In this document: positions 1 through 8,434 of the stretch, piece by piece
Layout: the number at the start of each line of letters is the position of its first letter
Position numbering within the stretch: the first letter of the stretch is position 1
DNA from: Aneurinibacillus sp. Ricciae_BoGa-3
GTDB taxonomy: Bacteria > Bacillota > Bacilli > Aneurinibacillales > Aneurinibacillaceae
DNA: 64,000 bases
Direction of reading: 5' to 3'
NCBI RefSeq assembly: GCF_028421645.1
Contig: NZ_CP116887.1
Coordinates: 3,536,001-3,600,000, forward strand
Program-made: the position numbers and the translations under genes
The notes under the pieces: generated by a model
What the model saw: only the letters and a program-made list of their open reading frames with translations
Databases searched by the model: none
Told to the model about the DNA's origin: nothing

Positions 1-245
1 AAAACACCTGCAGGTGCATGTTATGGTGGAGTAATCGATTAGCATCAATATACTAACTGGTCATTCCGTCCGAAGAATTAAAATAGAATGCTAGCAAGTC
101 CATCTTTACTACCATTCCATCCGTGTCATTTTATAATTCAAAATTGATTATACGCTTCTTTTCTAATAAAACAAGTCCTTTGTAGGATCGATAATAATTT
201 AGTGATAGGAATTAGCAAACTTAATGGAATTCTAATAGAGATTCG

Positions 246-275
246 TTAAGATAAAATTGATTACTTTGATATAAT
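246..275 (+). promoter_or_regulatory. Promoter of the ycgR-ycgQ unit
   Basis: A perfect TATAAT lies at 270-275, with a weak -35 TTAAGA at 246-251 (18-bp spacer). The -10 box overlaps the first ATG of the long reading frame (274), so that ATG cannot be the start on this transcript. Transcription from about 282 would give a leader of about 34 nt to the ATG at 316. No gene is visible in 1-245; there is only a short CACCTGCAGGTG palindrome at 6-17. Confidence 0.5.
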
Positions 276-315
276 GAACCGAACAACTCTTATAAAAGTG
301 AAATGGAGAATGGAA

Positions 316-1410
316 ATGTTAAATCGTAATGTGGGCAGGTTAATCGAACTGGGTGGGCCTGTGCTTCTTGCTGTCTTTTTATTGTGGACGACTAGCTACA
401 GAAGGATGAGTGGCGGTGGCGGGTTTGCCTTTCACTTCCCTTCCCCCATAAAAGACTTCACCACAATATTTCTTAGCATATTTCTCGAGGCCATCCCTTT
501 TGTGCTGCTGGGTACACTTGTCTCATCCTGCATTCTCGTATTTGTGTCAGAGGATAGACTTCAGCGTTTTTTGCCGCGCCAGCCGCTTGCTGCGATTTTT
601 CCCGCTATCCTGCTGGCTGTTTGTTTTCCCATCTGTGAGTGCGCGATTATTCCGGTTGTAAAGCGCCTTATCCAAAAAGGCATGCCGGCACATCTTGGGA
701 TTATCTTTTTAATCGTGACACCGATTGTCAATCCCATTGTTTTTTTATCTACTCACCTTGCTTTTCGGATGAATCCAGCAATGGTTTATGGGCGGATGGG
801 GCTCGCAATCGGAGTGGCGGTTGCCGCGAGCCTGCTTGTGTATTATATGGTCAGGGATCGCTCGATTTTAAAAAGTGCCGCAGACAAGTGGGTTGTAGAT
901 ACACATTCTGAACATGCGCATCATCAACATGCGCATCATGAACATACACACCATGGGCCTAACCATTCTAAAGAAACGAGCCAGCTACGTTTGACGGCCA
1001 AATTATGGAGTGTTCTCTATCATACGACCGATGAATTTTTTGATGTCAGTAAATTTGTTATCTTTGGCGCTTTAATCGCTTCTTTTGCTCAGGTTTCGCT
1101 GAACCGTGCACTGCTTGGTTCATTTGCAGACAGTATCCTAATCTCTACGCTGCTCATGATGGGGCTTGCCTTTCTCCTGTCAATATGCTCAGAGGCAGAT
1201 GCGTTCGTTGGTGCCTCTTTCTCTTCCCTTGTTCCGCCCGGAGCAATTGTCGCGTTTCTGGTGTTTGGGGCGATTTTTGATATTAAGAATACGATGATGC
1301 TTTTCTCTGTTTTCAAGGCCAGCTTTGTACTTTTTTTCATGGCACTTATCACATTACTGGTTTTAGGCGGAAGTGTCACTTTTGAGCAGTTCATCATTCA
1401 TATGAGGTGA
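316..1410 (+). CDS. ycgR: YcgR-type UPF0718/DUF318 permease
   Basis: Integral membrane protein of the YcgR (DUF318/ArsP-like) permease family, thought to move a metal or metalloid; the substrate is unknown. The product is 364 aa from the chosen start. Hydrophobic segments fill both halves. The family's cysteine motif (PICECAII, Cys107 and Cys109) is present. A cytoplasmic-loop candidate at residues 197-217 contains about a dozen histidines, which suggests metal binding. I chose ATG 316 over 274 and 310 because GGAG at 305-308 sits 7 nt upstream and a TATAAT box overlaps 274. The next gene starts 9 nt after the stop, so the two are an operon, as in the B. subtilis ycgRQ pair. The family is clear, the function is not. 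Confidence 0.85.
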   Translation: MLNRNVGRLIELGGPVLLAVFLLWTTSYRRMSGGGGFAFHFPSPIKDFTTIFLSIFLEAIPFVLLGTLVSSCILVFVSEDRLQRFLPRQPLAAIFPAILLAVCFPICECAIIPVVKRLIQKGMPAHLGIIFLIVTPIVNPIVFLSTHLAFRMNPAMVYGRMGLAIGVAVAASLLVYYMVRDRSILKSAADKWVVDTHSEHAHHQHAHHEHTHHGPNHSKETSQLRLTAKLWSVLYHTTDEFFDVSKFVIFGALIASFAQVSLNRALLGSFADSILISTLLMMGLAFLLSICSEADAFVGASFSSLVPPGAIVAFLVFGAIFDIKNTMMLFSVFKASFVLFFMALITLLVLGGSVTFEQFIIHMR

Positions 1411-1419
1411 GGTTTTATT

Positions 1420-2250
1420 ATGCAGGAATTTCAAACCTGGGATAAACTAGGATTATTTCGTTCCGTGATTCTACTGGGCTTCTTTCTTTTTTTCAGCTGG
1501 TTGATTATTTCCGGAAACAGCATGCGTTATTTATCGCCGCTATTATCCCCATTTCTTTATTTTGGAGCCACTGGTTTTCTGCTTCTGACAATTGTCCAGG
1601 TTAGAAAGAGCCGGATACAGCATGGGGATGCTTGCGAATGCGGGCATAATCACCATCACCCGAACCAGCCTGCTTTCAAAAAAGGATTGTCTTACGGGCT
1701 CATTATATTGCCCCTCCTGTTGGCTGTAATCGTCCCTTATCAAGTTCCTGAAAGGGCTATTGCAGCGAAAAACAGCGCACCGTCCAGCGTAGAAGCGACT
1801 CCTTCTCGTTCTGTTCAGCCAGCAAACACCGATTCGGTTGATCCGAATGACCCTGTGCAGAAAGCTGCTTCTGAGTTAAAGAAAAAAGATAAAATTATCG
1901 TCAATGATGATAATTACTTCACCGTACTCAGTGTTTTTGATCAATACCCGGATGAACTTGTCGGCAAGAATATCCAAATGAGCGGAATGGTCTACGCGGA
2001 TTCAAGCAGTTCGTATCAGAAAAAAGAACTGGGACGCGTACTTATCGCATGCTGTGTGGCCGACGCTACCTTTTACGGAGCCCCGCTCATAACTAGCAAC
2101 ATAGAAAAATATAAACAAGGTTCGTGGGTATCTATTGAAGGAAAGATTGATAAACTGAAAGTAAACGGTGAAGAAAGGGATTGCATCAAGGCTGTTACGA
2201 TGAAGAAAATATCCTCTCCAAAGGATCCTTATATTTATCCGAGTTTCTAG
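1420..2250 (+). CDS. ycgQ: YcgQ-type TIGR03943/DUF1980 partner protein
   Basis: Partner of the YcgR permease (276 aa). Two N-terminal membrane segments (about 14-30 and 43-60) are followed by a Cys/His cluster CECGHNHHH at residues 72-80 and a third hydrophobic segment (about 91-105). The C-terminal soluble domain from about residue 155 carries the family's LIACCVADA motif. The RBS is GAGGTGAGG, ahead of ATG 1420. Cys/His clusters in both partners point to a metal-related permease complex in the cytoplasmic membrane; this is inference. Its order and spacing after ycgR match the conserved pair in Bacillus. Confidence 0.85.
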   Translation: MQEFQTWDKLGLFRSVILLGFFLFFSWLIISGNSMRYLSPLLSPFLYFGATGFLLLTIVQVRKSRIQHGDACECGHNHHHPNQPAFKKGLSYGLIILPLLLAVIVPYQVPERAIAAKNSAPSSVEATPSRSVQPANTDSVDPNDPVQKAASELKKKDKIIVNDDNYFTVLSVFDQYPDELVGKNIQMSGMVYADSSSSYQKKELGRVLIACCVADATFYGAPLITSNIEKYKQGSWVSIEGKIDKLKVNGEERDCIKAVTMKKISSPKDPYIYPSF

Positions 2251-2260
2251 AATACGACAG

Positions 2261-2300
2261 AAAGACTCTCACTTTAAACGATGAGAGTCTTTTGCTTTTT
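2261..2300 (+). terminator. Rho-independent terminator of ycgRQ
   Basis: Perfect 10-bp stem AAAGACTCTC (2261-2270) / GAGAGTCTTT (2283-2292), followed by a T-rich tail. It lies 11 bp past the ycgQ stop codon. Confidence 0.85.
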
Positions 2301-2422
2301 ATTATACTTTGCTAGGTAATCAAAGAGCCATGTGCAAATGTTTAGTAATATATTATCAATTTGTGACAAATCGCTGCTATATGGGGTAATTAAATAACAA
2401 GAGACTAAAGGAGGAATGTTTA

Positions 2423-2646
2423 TTGCTATATGAAAAGGCTCTAGATCAAATAGAACAAGGAATCGTAATCACTGATGAAGATAGCACCGTCCAATTCATA
2501 AATAAATCAGGCGAAAAAAAATTCTATGTATTAGAGGCCAGGATGTACTGAACCAAAGAACTGAGGATGTATTTTATACTATTCCCAATGAAATATGTCT
2601 CTTGAAACGTATGATTGAGGAGAAAAAGGAGTTTACACGCTTATGA
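2423..2646 (+). pseudogene. PAS-domain regulator remnant, frameshifted
   Basis: AAAGGAGG at 2407-2414 is followed 8 nt later by TTG 2423, and the frame reads as the start of a PAS domain (residues like EQGIVITDEDSTVQFINK). After a run of eight A residues near 2515 the frame is lost; the continuing homology is in another frame (GQDVLNQRTEDVFY...NEICLLKRMIEEKKEFTRL) until TGA 2644-2646. This pattern is typical of the N-terminal PAS domain of sigma-54-dependent activators. The rest of such a protein is absent, so this is a truncated and frameshifted remnant. Confidence 0.6.
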
Positions 2647-2852
2647 ACTAAACACCTGCAAAATAGCTTCTGCATAGAAACCCTTTTGCAAGTGCTTAAG
2701 CAACAAATTGGCATGCGGACAGCCGCTCTACAGTTTAAGTTCACCCTTCGTTTTCTATTGTGGAAATACAACCTTTCTTAACACGATTTACGAATAACTA
2801 CTGAGCCCTTGCATAAAAGTTAAGTAAACAAAAGTGAGACGAGGTTTGCCAA

Positions 2853-3437
2853 ATGTTTAAAAAGCTTGCATCGATAGGGTTGGGCAGCATGTTTATCGGG
2901 GTTGGGGTGAATGGGTTTATTCTTCCTTTACATCTTCTTAACGGCGGGGTCATGGGGATCGGCTTGTTGGTTAAATATTTGTGGGGATTTAAAGTGGGTC
3001 TTACGATGATTTGTTTAAGTCTCCCTATTTATCTACTTGCCTTGAAATATGAACGCCCCTATTTTTTTAACAGTTTATTTGGAATGCTTGCATCATCCAT
3101 TATGATTGATATTTTGTTCCCGTTGAAGGAGTTGTTTGATGTACCTATTGCAGAAGGCGCATTTATAGGGGGGCTGTTCATCGGGTCAGGAGTTGGATTA
3201 ATGTTGAGGAATAAAATATCTCCGGGCGGAATGGATCTAATGGCTTTGTTAATGTCGAAATGGTTTTCTATTAATGTGGGAATTATTATCTTTTTCATTG
3301 ATATCTGCATCGTCACATTCGGCCTTTATATACTTGGTGGCCATGAATCCGTTTATTCGCTCCTAACGGTGCTCGGTGTAGGGCTTGCTTCAAGTGTGAT
3401 AACTTCATTTAAATCAGTCAACATATATTTAAGCTGA
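2853..3437 (+). CDS. YitT-family membrane protein (short form)
   Basis: 194-aa membrane protein with the YitT (DUF161) membrane region: N-terminal GxxFIGVGVNGF, then five to six hydrophobic segments and the conserved SPGGMDLMALL loop (residues ~123-133). The usual family length is near 280 aa with a soluble DUF2179 C-terminal domain; that domain is missing here, as in known short forms, so I do not call it truncated. A GAGG-type RBS lies about 10 nt upstream. The function of the family is unknown. Confidence 0.75.
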   Translation: MFKKLASIGLGSMFIGVGVNGFILPLHLLNGGVMGIGLLVKYLWGFKVGLTMICLSLPIYLLALKYERPYFFNSLFGMLASSIMIDILFPLKELFDVPIAEGAFIGGLFIGSGVGLMLRNKISPGGMDLMALLMSKWFSINVGIIIFFIDICIVTFGLYILGGHESVYSLLTVLGVGLASSVITSFKSVNIYLS

Positions 3438-3444
3438 AAGGATG

Positions 3445-3480
3445 AAAAAAATCACGGTCCTAAGGAACCGCGATTTTATC
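3445..3480. terminator. Bidirectional terminator between converging genes
   Basis: Imperfect hairpin AAATCACGGTCC / GGAACCGCGATTT, flanked by an A run on the left and T residues on the right. It serves the plus-strand YitT gene and the minus-strand catabolic cluster. Confidence 0.6.
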
Positions 3481-3543
3481 TGAATTTCGTGGTCTCATCG
3501 TTTATAATCCTCCAGGATGGAAGACATGCTGGTACTTGTATAC

Positions 3544-4536
3544 TTACTCATTGACTTTGAAATTAAGGACGACCTTTCCATAATCGCCGGAGATGGCTGT
3601 TTCATAGGCCATTTTATACTCTCTAAATGGCACAATCTTTGAAATGACAGGTGACACATTAAATTCCTTTTTCTTCAGGTATTCTATGCTTTGCTGAAAA
3701 TCATGCGGGAACGTATAAATAATACTTCCATGTAAAGTGATTTCATTTCTGACAATCTGTACAATTGGGAGGTCAGCTTGCTGCGCAAGCCCAATCAAAA
3801 CAATGTCTCCACCAGGACGCACGAGTTCAACAGCCTGTTCAACTGCATTTTTAGCGCCTGCGGCTTCAATAACGACATCGAACGTGTCATCTGTGATTTC
3901 TGCAGGATGAACCGCTTTTATGTCACCTAGAGTTGTCACTCTCTGCAATTTTACCGGGTTTATATCGATGGCCGTTACGCGAGCTCCTAAATGATTGGCT
4001 AGTGCAGCTGCTAACATCCCTTCATTTCCACACCCGATGATGGCAACGGTCATGCCGGGCGCCAGGTTCACCTTGTTAAGCGCATGAACAACAACGGCAA
4101 AAGGTTCAATTAAAACAGCTCTTTCATCAGCCATATCATCTGGAATCGGCAAAACATATTTTGCCGAAATAACGAGCTCTTCCGAGAACCCACCATTGGT
4201 ATTAACACCAATTGATTTCTTGTGACGGCATATGTTGGTTTTCCCTTTAAGACAAAACTCACACTCACCACAGAAGGAATTAGGGAAAATAACAACCCTC
4301 ATACCTACTTTATACTTCACATCTTGGCCGGCCTCTATTATAGTTCCTACTAATTCATGACCCGGACGAAGCGGGTATGAAGCATGCTTTAAACTCCCTT
4401 TAAAGACTCCAAGATCCGATCCGCAAATCCCCCCATATGTAACTTTAATTTTTACTTCCTCATTCGATGGTGAAGGAACAGAACCACCCTCCCGCAATTG
4501 TAAATCTCCTGGTTTCGTTAAATATAATTCTAGCAT
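3544..4536 (-). CDS. Zinc-dependent alcohol/polyol dehydrogenase (MDR family)
   Basis: 330-aa medium-chain dehydrogenase of the threonine/sorbitol dehydrogenase type. Catalytic-zinc motifs are GGICGSDLG (Cys38) and GHE near residue 60; the structural-zinc cysteines lie in FCGECEFCLKGKTNIC; the NAD(P) fold has IIGCGNEG. It probably oxidises a secondary alcohol. It is the last gene of the minus-strand catabolic cluster, 55 bp after the MFS transporter gene, so the substrate is probably what that transporter imports. The RBS is GGTGGAAAG ahead of ATG 4536. Exact substrate not predictable. Confidence 0.85.
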   Translation of the reverse strand: MLELYLTKPGDLQLREGGSVPSPSNEEVKIKVTYGGICGSDLGVFKGSLKHASYPLRPGHELVGTIIEAGQDVKYKVGMRVVIFPNSFCGECEFCLKGKTNICRHKKSIGVNTNGGFSEELVISAKYVLPIPDDMADERAVLIEPFAVVVHALNKVNLAPGMTVAIIGCGNEGMLAAALANHLGARVTAIDINPVKLQRVTTLGDIKAVHPAEITDDTFDVVIEAAGAKNAVEQAVELVRPGGDIVLIGLAQQADLPIVQIVRNEITLHGSIIYTFPHDFQQSIEYLKKKEFNVSPVISKIVPFREYKMAYETAISGDYGKVVLNFKVNE

Positions 4537-4591
4537 CTTCTTTCCACCCGTCTCTTTGTTGAGTTTGTTACGTTTTCCATCTTCAGTTCAT

Positions 4592-5899
4592 TTATTTTAT
4601 CATAACTTTATTTGCGACGTATTCAGGCCCTTCCTGGACGGGAGGTTCAATTTGTTCCAAATCCGTCAGCAGGAATGCATAGCTTATAATGCCCAGCACA
4701 AGAAGAGCAGCTGCCACTAAGAATGCATACATAAAGGATCCGGTTGCCTGAACAATGTACCCTGTGACGATTGGGGCTACAATGGCCATCGAGTTATTGC
4801 CGAACGTTAAAATGCCTGTCAACGTTCCTACTGTTCCCTTTGGTGCAATAAAGGTTGGGATACTATAGGCAACTGCAGAGGTTACGACAAGTCCGCCAAG
4901 CGCCAATGAAATCCAAAAGACAGCGAAGTTTGCATTGTGCGTAAATGCGGCACCAATGATAGATAAACCAAAAAGCATGCTAATAATTAGCGTAGTTTTG
5001 CGCACACGTGTTGAATCGTGGCCTTTATTTACGAGACGATCCACCAGCCAGCCACCGATAACAATTTCTGAGATTGTGCCTACTACCCATGGTATCGCCG
5101 AGTACCAGCCAGATTTCAATATGGACATGCCCATTTCAGTTGCCAGGTATCCAGGAAGCCAGGTGAGGAATAAAAACCACGAATATCCATAGGCTGCAAA
5201 TCCAATAAACACCGCCCAAACTTTCCGTTTGGTCAATAGGTATCGGATATTGCCCATAACCGTACCCGTTGGTGCTTCTGCACTTTGTGAACCGCCTTCG
5301 GTGATGTAGTTATACTCATCTTTTGTTAACCGTTCGTCTTCATGCGGCTCACGGTACCAGACCCAAAACACAAGAGCGTAGATAAGACTCAGAATCGCGG
5401 TTGCATAAAAGCCGCCGCGCCATCCCCATTCCGTCACGATCAAGGCAATCAGCGGAGCACCAATCGCATTAGAAAGCTTAGACTGCGCATCATAGGAAGC
5501 GATAGCCTTCCCTCGTTCGCTTGCAGGAAACCAATGGCTAGTAGCTTTGGCTGCCGCCGGGAAAAAAGGAGCTTCACCAACGCCTAACAACACCCTGGAT
5601 AAAATAATTAATCCCCATCCATTAGCCACCGCTGTTAACAGACAGGCTGCCGTCCAGATCATCGTACCTATCCTCGTTACCCATTTCACCCCTATTTTAT
5701 CTAATAAAGGACCTACAGGAATTTGAAGAAAGGCGTAAGACCAGGCAAACGCAGATAAAAAGATTCCCATCTGGCCTGGGGTCAAATTAAATTCTTTTTT
5801 TAACAGCGGCATTGCGATCGACATATTTGTTCGATCAAAATAGTTCACGATAACACCAATCGCAATTAAGAAAGCTATCGACCAACGGTGTTTTTTCAT
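4592..5899 (-). CDS. MFS transporter, anion:cation symporter (ACS) family
   Basis: 435-aa twelve-helix permease. The N-terminus (NYFDRTNMSIAMPLLKKEF...) and LDKIGVKW loop match the ACS branch, which carries hexuronates, glucarate, phthalate and related organic anions. It is likely the uptake system for the compound degraded by the enzymes in 7.2-14 kb. The RBS GGGGATGGTGAAAG precedes ATG 5899. It is separated by 305 bp from the upstream LysR gene on the same strand, so it probably has its own promoter. Confidence 0.85.
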   Translation of the reverse strand: MKKHRWSIAFLIAIGVIVNYFDRTNMSIAMPLLKKEFNLTPGQMGIFLSAFAWSYAFLQIPVGPLLDKIGVKWVTRIGTMIWTAACLLTAVANGWGLIILSRVLLGVGEAPFFPAAAKATSHWFPASERGKAIASYDAQSKLSNAIGAPLIALIVTEWGWRGGFYATAILSLIYALVFWVWYREPHEDERLTKDEYNYITEGGSQSAEAPTGTVMGNIRYLLTKRKVWAVFIGFAAYGYSWFLFLTWLPGYLATEMGMSILKSGWYSAIPWVVGTISEIVIGGWLVDRLVNKGHDSTRVRKTTLIISMLFGLSIIGAAFTHNANFAVFWISLALGGLVVTSAVAYSIPTFIAPKGTVGTLTGILTFGNNSMAIVAPIVTGYIVQATGSFMYAFLVAAALLVLGIISYAFLLTDLEQIEPPVQEGPEYVANKVMIK

Positions 5900-5954
5900 A
5901 AACTTTCACCATCCCCTTTTTTGGTTAGTTAACTGGCAAGCTGTATGTTGATAT

Positions 5955-5982
5955 CCTATACTATAAACCTTATTTTGTACAA
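5955..5982 (-). promoter_or_regulatory. Candidate promoter of the MFS-dehydrogenase unit
   Basis: On the minus strand TTGTAC (5982-5977) is followed after 16 bp by TATAGG (5960-5955), about 55 bp upstream of the MFS start. The match is moderate. The rest of the 305-bp gap (5900-6204) holds AT-rich sequence and no gene I can support. Confidence 0.3.
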
Positions 5983-6204
5983 ATTTGATAACTTTCTGTA
6001 AGTTATGCTATTGGTCCACAAAGTTAGCGCTTCCAATTTGATGTTAAATTGATACGTACCAAGCCAATTTCCGTCCCTTTTGCGTCTGCTTTTAGTCCCC
6101 AAACAAGTAACCAACTCCTAATATTCAAAAATATTTAATTATTCTTTCTATTATTATAACTTGTGATAGACTCTTATAAAAATAACTATAAATCATGAAA
6201 ACCA

Positions 6205-7113
6205 TCACTTGTTGTAATGGAAGGGCGTGAATTCAGCCAGACCACTCCTTTCCTCTACAAATGTTTTAAATTGCCTTACAGTGGGGGACATATAGCCATT
6301 GTTCCGCCATGCCATATAAATCATTCTTCTGCATACGGGCTCACTTACACGGAGGACCGAAAGTTTTGTCATATCAAGACCAGCAACGAGGGGGATAAGA
6401 GCTACTCCAAAATTTGACGCAACGAGGCCGGCTATCGTTGCATCTTCAACACCTTCAAAAGAAATGGAAGGTTGGAATCCCGCACTTTGGCAAAGCCTCT
6501 CAATAACATCCCGTATCCCACTTTCATGTTTATAAGTAACAAAGGGTTCATTGGCTACTTCTTTCAAACAAACGTGTTCTCTGTGCGCCAGACTATGGTT
6601 CTTGGGAACGATTAGAAATAATTCCTCATTAACGATAGGTACCGTGTTGATATGGTCAGCTAGTTCATTCGGGGAACAAAACGCCAGATCTACTTCTGCA
6701 GACTCCAAATGATTCAAAATTTTTTGTGTTGTATCCTGTGTTAATTGAAACTTTATATCAGGGAACTGTTCTCTGAACAAACCAAGCAAATTGGGCACAA
6801 ATCGTGATCCCAGCGTGTGGATAAATGCGAGAGAGACAGTTCCATGGAAAGGATCAACCATATCTTTAATTTCTTCTTTTGCAATATTGATTTCCTGCAG
6901 GATTTGATTTACATGCTTTAAGAATGACTTTCCGTATTGATTTACAATAACGCCCCGAATTTTCCTTTCAAACAACGGAACGCCCAATTCTTCCTCAAGC
7001 CTGGCAATAGAACGACTCAGTGCAGGTTGGGTAAGCGCAAGTTCATCCGCAGCCCTCGTAAAATTTTGATACTTGGCCAATGTTTGAAAGTATAAAAGCT
7101 GATACAAGTCCAT
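6205..7113 (-). CDS. LysR-family transcriptional regulator
   Basis: 302-aa regulator. The N-terminal winged helix (MDLYQLLYFQTLAKYQNFTRAADELALTQPALSRSI...) is a canonical LysR helix-turn-helix, followed by the effector-binding domain. I start it at ATG 7113 because GGAGGAG lies 5-6 nt upstream; a longer frame to 7173 has no RBS and adds 20 hydrophobic/odd residues. The gene sits inside the catabolic cluster on the same strand, between the CoA-transferase and the transporter, so it is the likely substrate-responsive regulator. Confidence 0.88.
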   Translation of the reverse strand: MDLYQLLYFQTLAKYQNFTRAADELALTQPALSRSIARLEEELGVPLFERKIRGVIVNQYGKSFLKHVNQILQEINIAKEEIKDMVDPFHGTVSLAFIHTLGSRFVPNLLGLFREQFPDIKFQLTQDTTQKILNHLESAEVDLAFCSPNELADHINTVPIVNEELFLIVPKNHSLAHREHVCLKEVANEPFVTYKHESGIRDVIERLCQSAGFQPSISFEGVEDATIAGLVASNFGVALIPLVAGLDMTKLSVLRVSEPVCRRMIYMAWRNNGYMSPTVRQFKTFVEERSGLAEFTPFHYNK

Positions 7114-7212
7114 CGAGGCTCCTCCTGCCATTCGTTCTGATCTAAAAACCATTATAAAGCAGAAAAATAACATGATAAAGCTCCGCCTGCAAGAAGAAAA
7201 AAAGTAACTCTT

Positions 7213-8412
7213 CTATATAATATTCTTTTTTTCTAGTTCATTTATTTCTGCTTCAGTCAATCCTACCATCTCTTGAAGAACTTCATGATTATGTTCTCCC
7301 AGCTCAGGAGCAATGCTGCGGATGCTCCCTGGTGTTTTTTCAAATTTAGGAACGATGCCTGGCACTTTGATCTCTCCCAATCTTGGATGGCTGACACTCA
7401 CAATATTTTCTCTTGCTTTGTATTGAGGATGTTCAAAAATATCTTTTATACTTAAGATTGGGCTCACAGGAACGCCATGTTCGTCTAGTGTTTCAAATAA
7501 CTCCTCTCTATCTTTTGTCCGTATCCAATCCGCAACAATTTTATTTGTCTCCTCATTGTTTTCCAGGCGTTTTGAATTGGTATAAAACTTCTCATCTGAT
7601 ATCATATCTTCACGATTCATCGCCTTAGCTAGTCGATTAAAGGTAGAATCCGTGCTTGTGACCAATACAATCCAATGATTGTCTCTCGTTAAGAACGTGC
7701 CTGATGGACTGGAATGTCCGTTTAAACCAGGCGCCCTTTCCCTCACTTTACCAAGTTGATCGTATTCGGCGACCAGAAACTCCATCATTCTAAATACGGT
7801 TTCATATAACCCGATGTCGACCATCTGTCCACAGCCATCCCGATGGGTATCCCGGTAGTAGATCGCGGTTACGGCAGCGAACGCTACGTAAATTCCCGTG
7901 ATATAATCAGTCAGCGAAAAAGAAGGACTAACAGGATGCCTATCTGTAAATCCTTGAAGATAAGTAAAACCGCTAAATGCCGTTGCCGGCGTTCCAAAGC
8001 CCGCTTTTTCCCGGTAGGGACCGGTCTGGCCGTAGCCAGACACACGAACCATAACGAGATTTGGGTTAGCCTTTTTCAGCTCCTCATAACCGGCACCCCA
8101 TTTTTCTAACGTACCAGGCCTAAAATTTTCAATGACCACATCAACTTGCGAAGCGAGCTTCTTGAAAATTTGTACGCCTTCAGGTGTATGCAGATCGAGT
8201 GTCACGGATTTTTTATTTCGAGATAATCCGGGCCAGCGAAGCGGTTCACCATCCCGAAAAGGTCCCACGGTGCGCAGGGTATCACCCTTTCCCGGCATCT
8301 CAATTTTGATGATCTCCGCTCCGAAATCCCCAAGTAATACGGCCCCAAAAGGAGCAGCAATCATGGTGGAAACATCCAGTATTTTTATCCCTTCCAATGG
8401 CAAGTGTTTCAT
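7213..8412 (-). CDS. CaiB/BaiF (Frc) family CoA-transferase
   Basis: 399-aa type III CoA-transferase. The N-terminal GIKILDVSTMIAAPFGA and RNKKSVTLDL motifs are standard, and the catalytic aspartate is Asp169 in FSLTDYITG, which forms the aspartyl-CoA thioester intermediate in formyl-CoA transferase. It moves CoA between two carboxylic acids. The gap from the upstream thiamine-enzyme gene is 22 bp, with RBS GCGAGGT. Formyl-CoA transferase plus oxalyl-CoA decarboxylase is a known pair, but the neighbouring thiamine enzyme is not a clear oxalyl-CoA decarboxylase, so I leave the acid unnamed. Confidence 0.85.
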   Translation of the reverse strand: MKHLPLEGIKILDVSTMIAAPFGAVLLGDFGAEIIKIEMPGKGDTLRTVGPFRDGEPLRWPGLSRNKKSVTLDLHTPEGVQIFKKLASQVDVVIENFRPGTLEKWGAGYEELKKANPNLVMVRVSGYGQTGPYREKAGFGTPATAFSGFTYLQGFTDRHPVSPSFSLTDYITGIYVAFAAVTAIYYRDTHRDGCGQMVDIGLYETVFRMMEFLVAEYDQLGKVRERAPGLNGHSSPSGTFLTRDNHWIVLVTSTDSTFNRLAKAMNREDMISDEKFYTNSKRLENNEETNKIVADWIRTKDREELFETLDEHGVPVSPILSIKDIFEHPQYKARENIVSVSHPRLGEIKVPGIVPKFEKTPGSIRSIAPELGEHNHEVLQEMVGLTEAEINELEKKNII

Positions 8413-8434
8413 TATGGTTTCTACCTCGCTTTAC

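Noticed and set aside
274-315. Upstream ATG 274 as the start of the YcgR permease
   Set aside because: It overlaps a TATAAT promoter box and has no RBS; ATG 316 has GGAG at the right distance.
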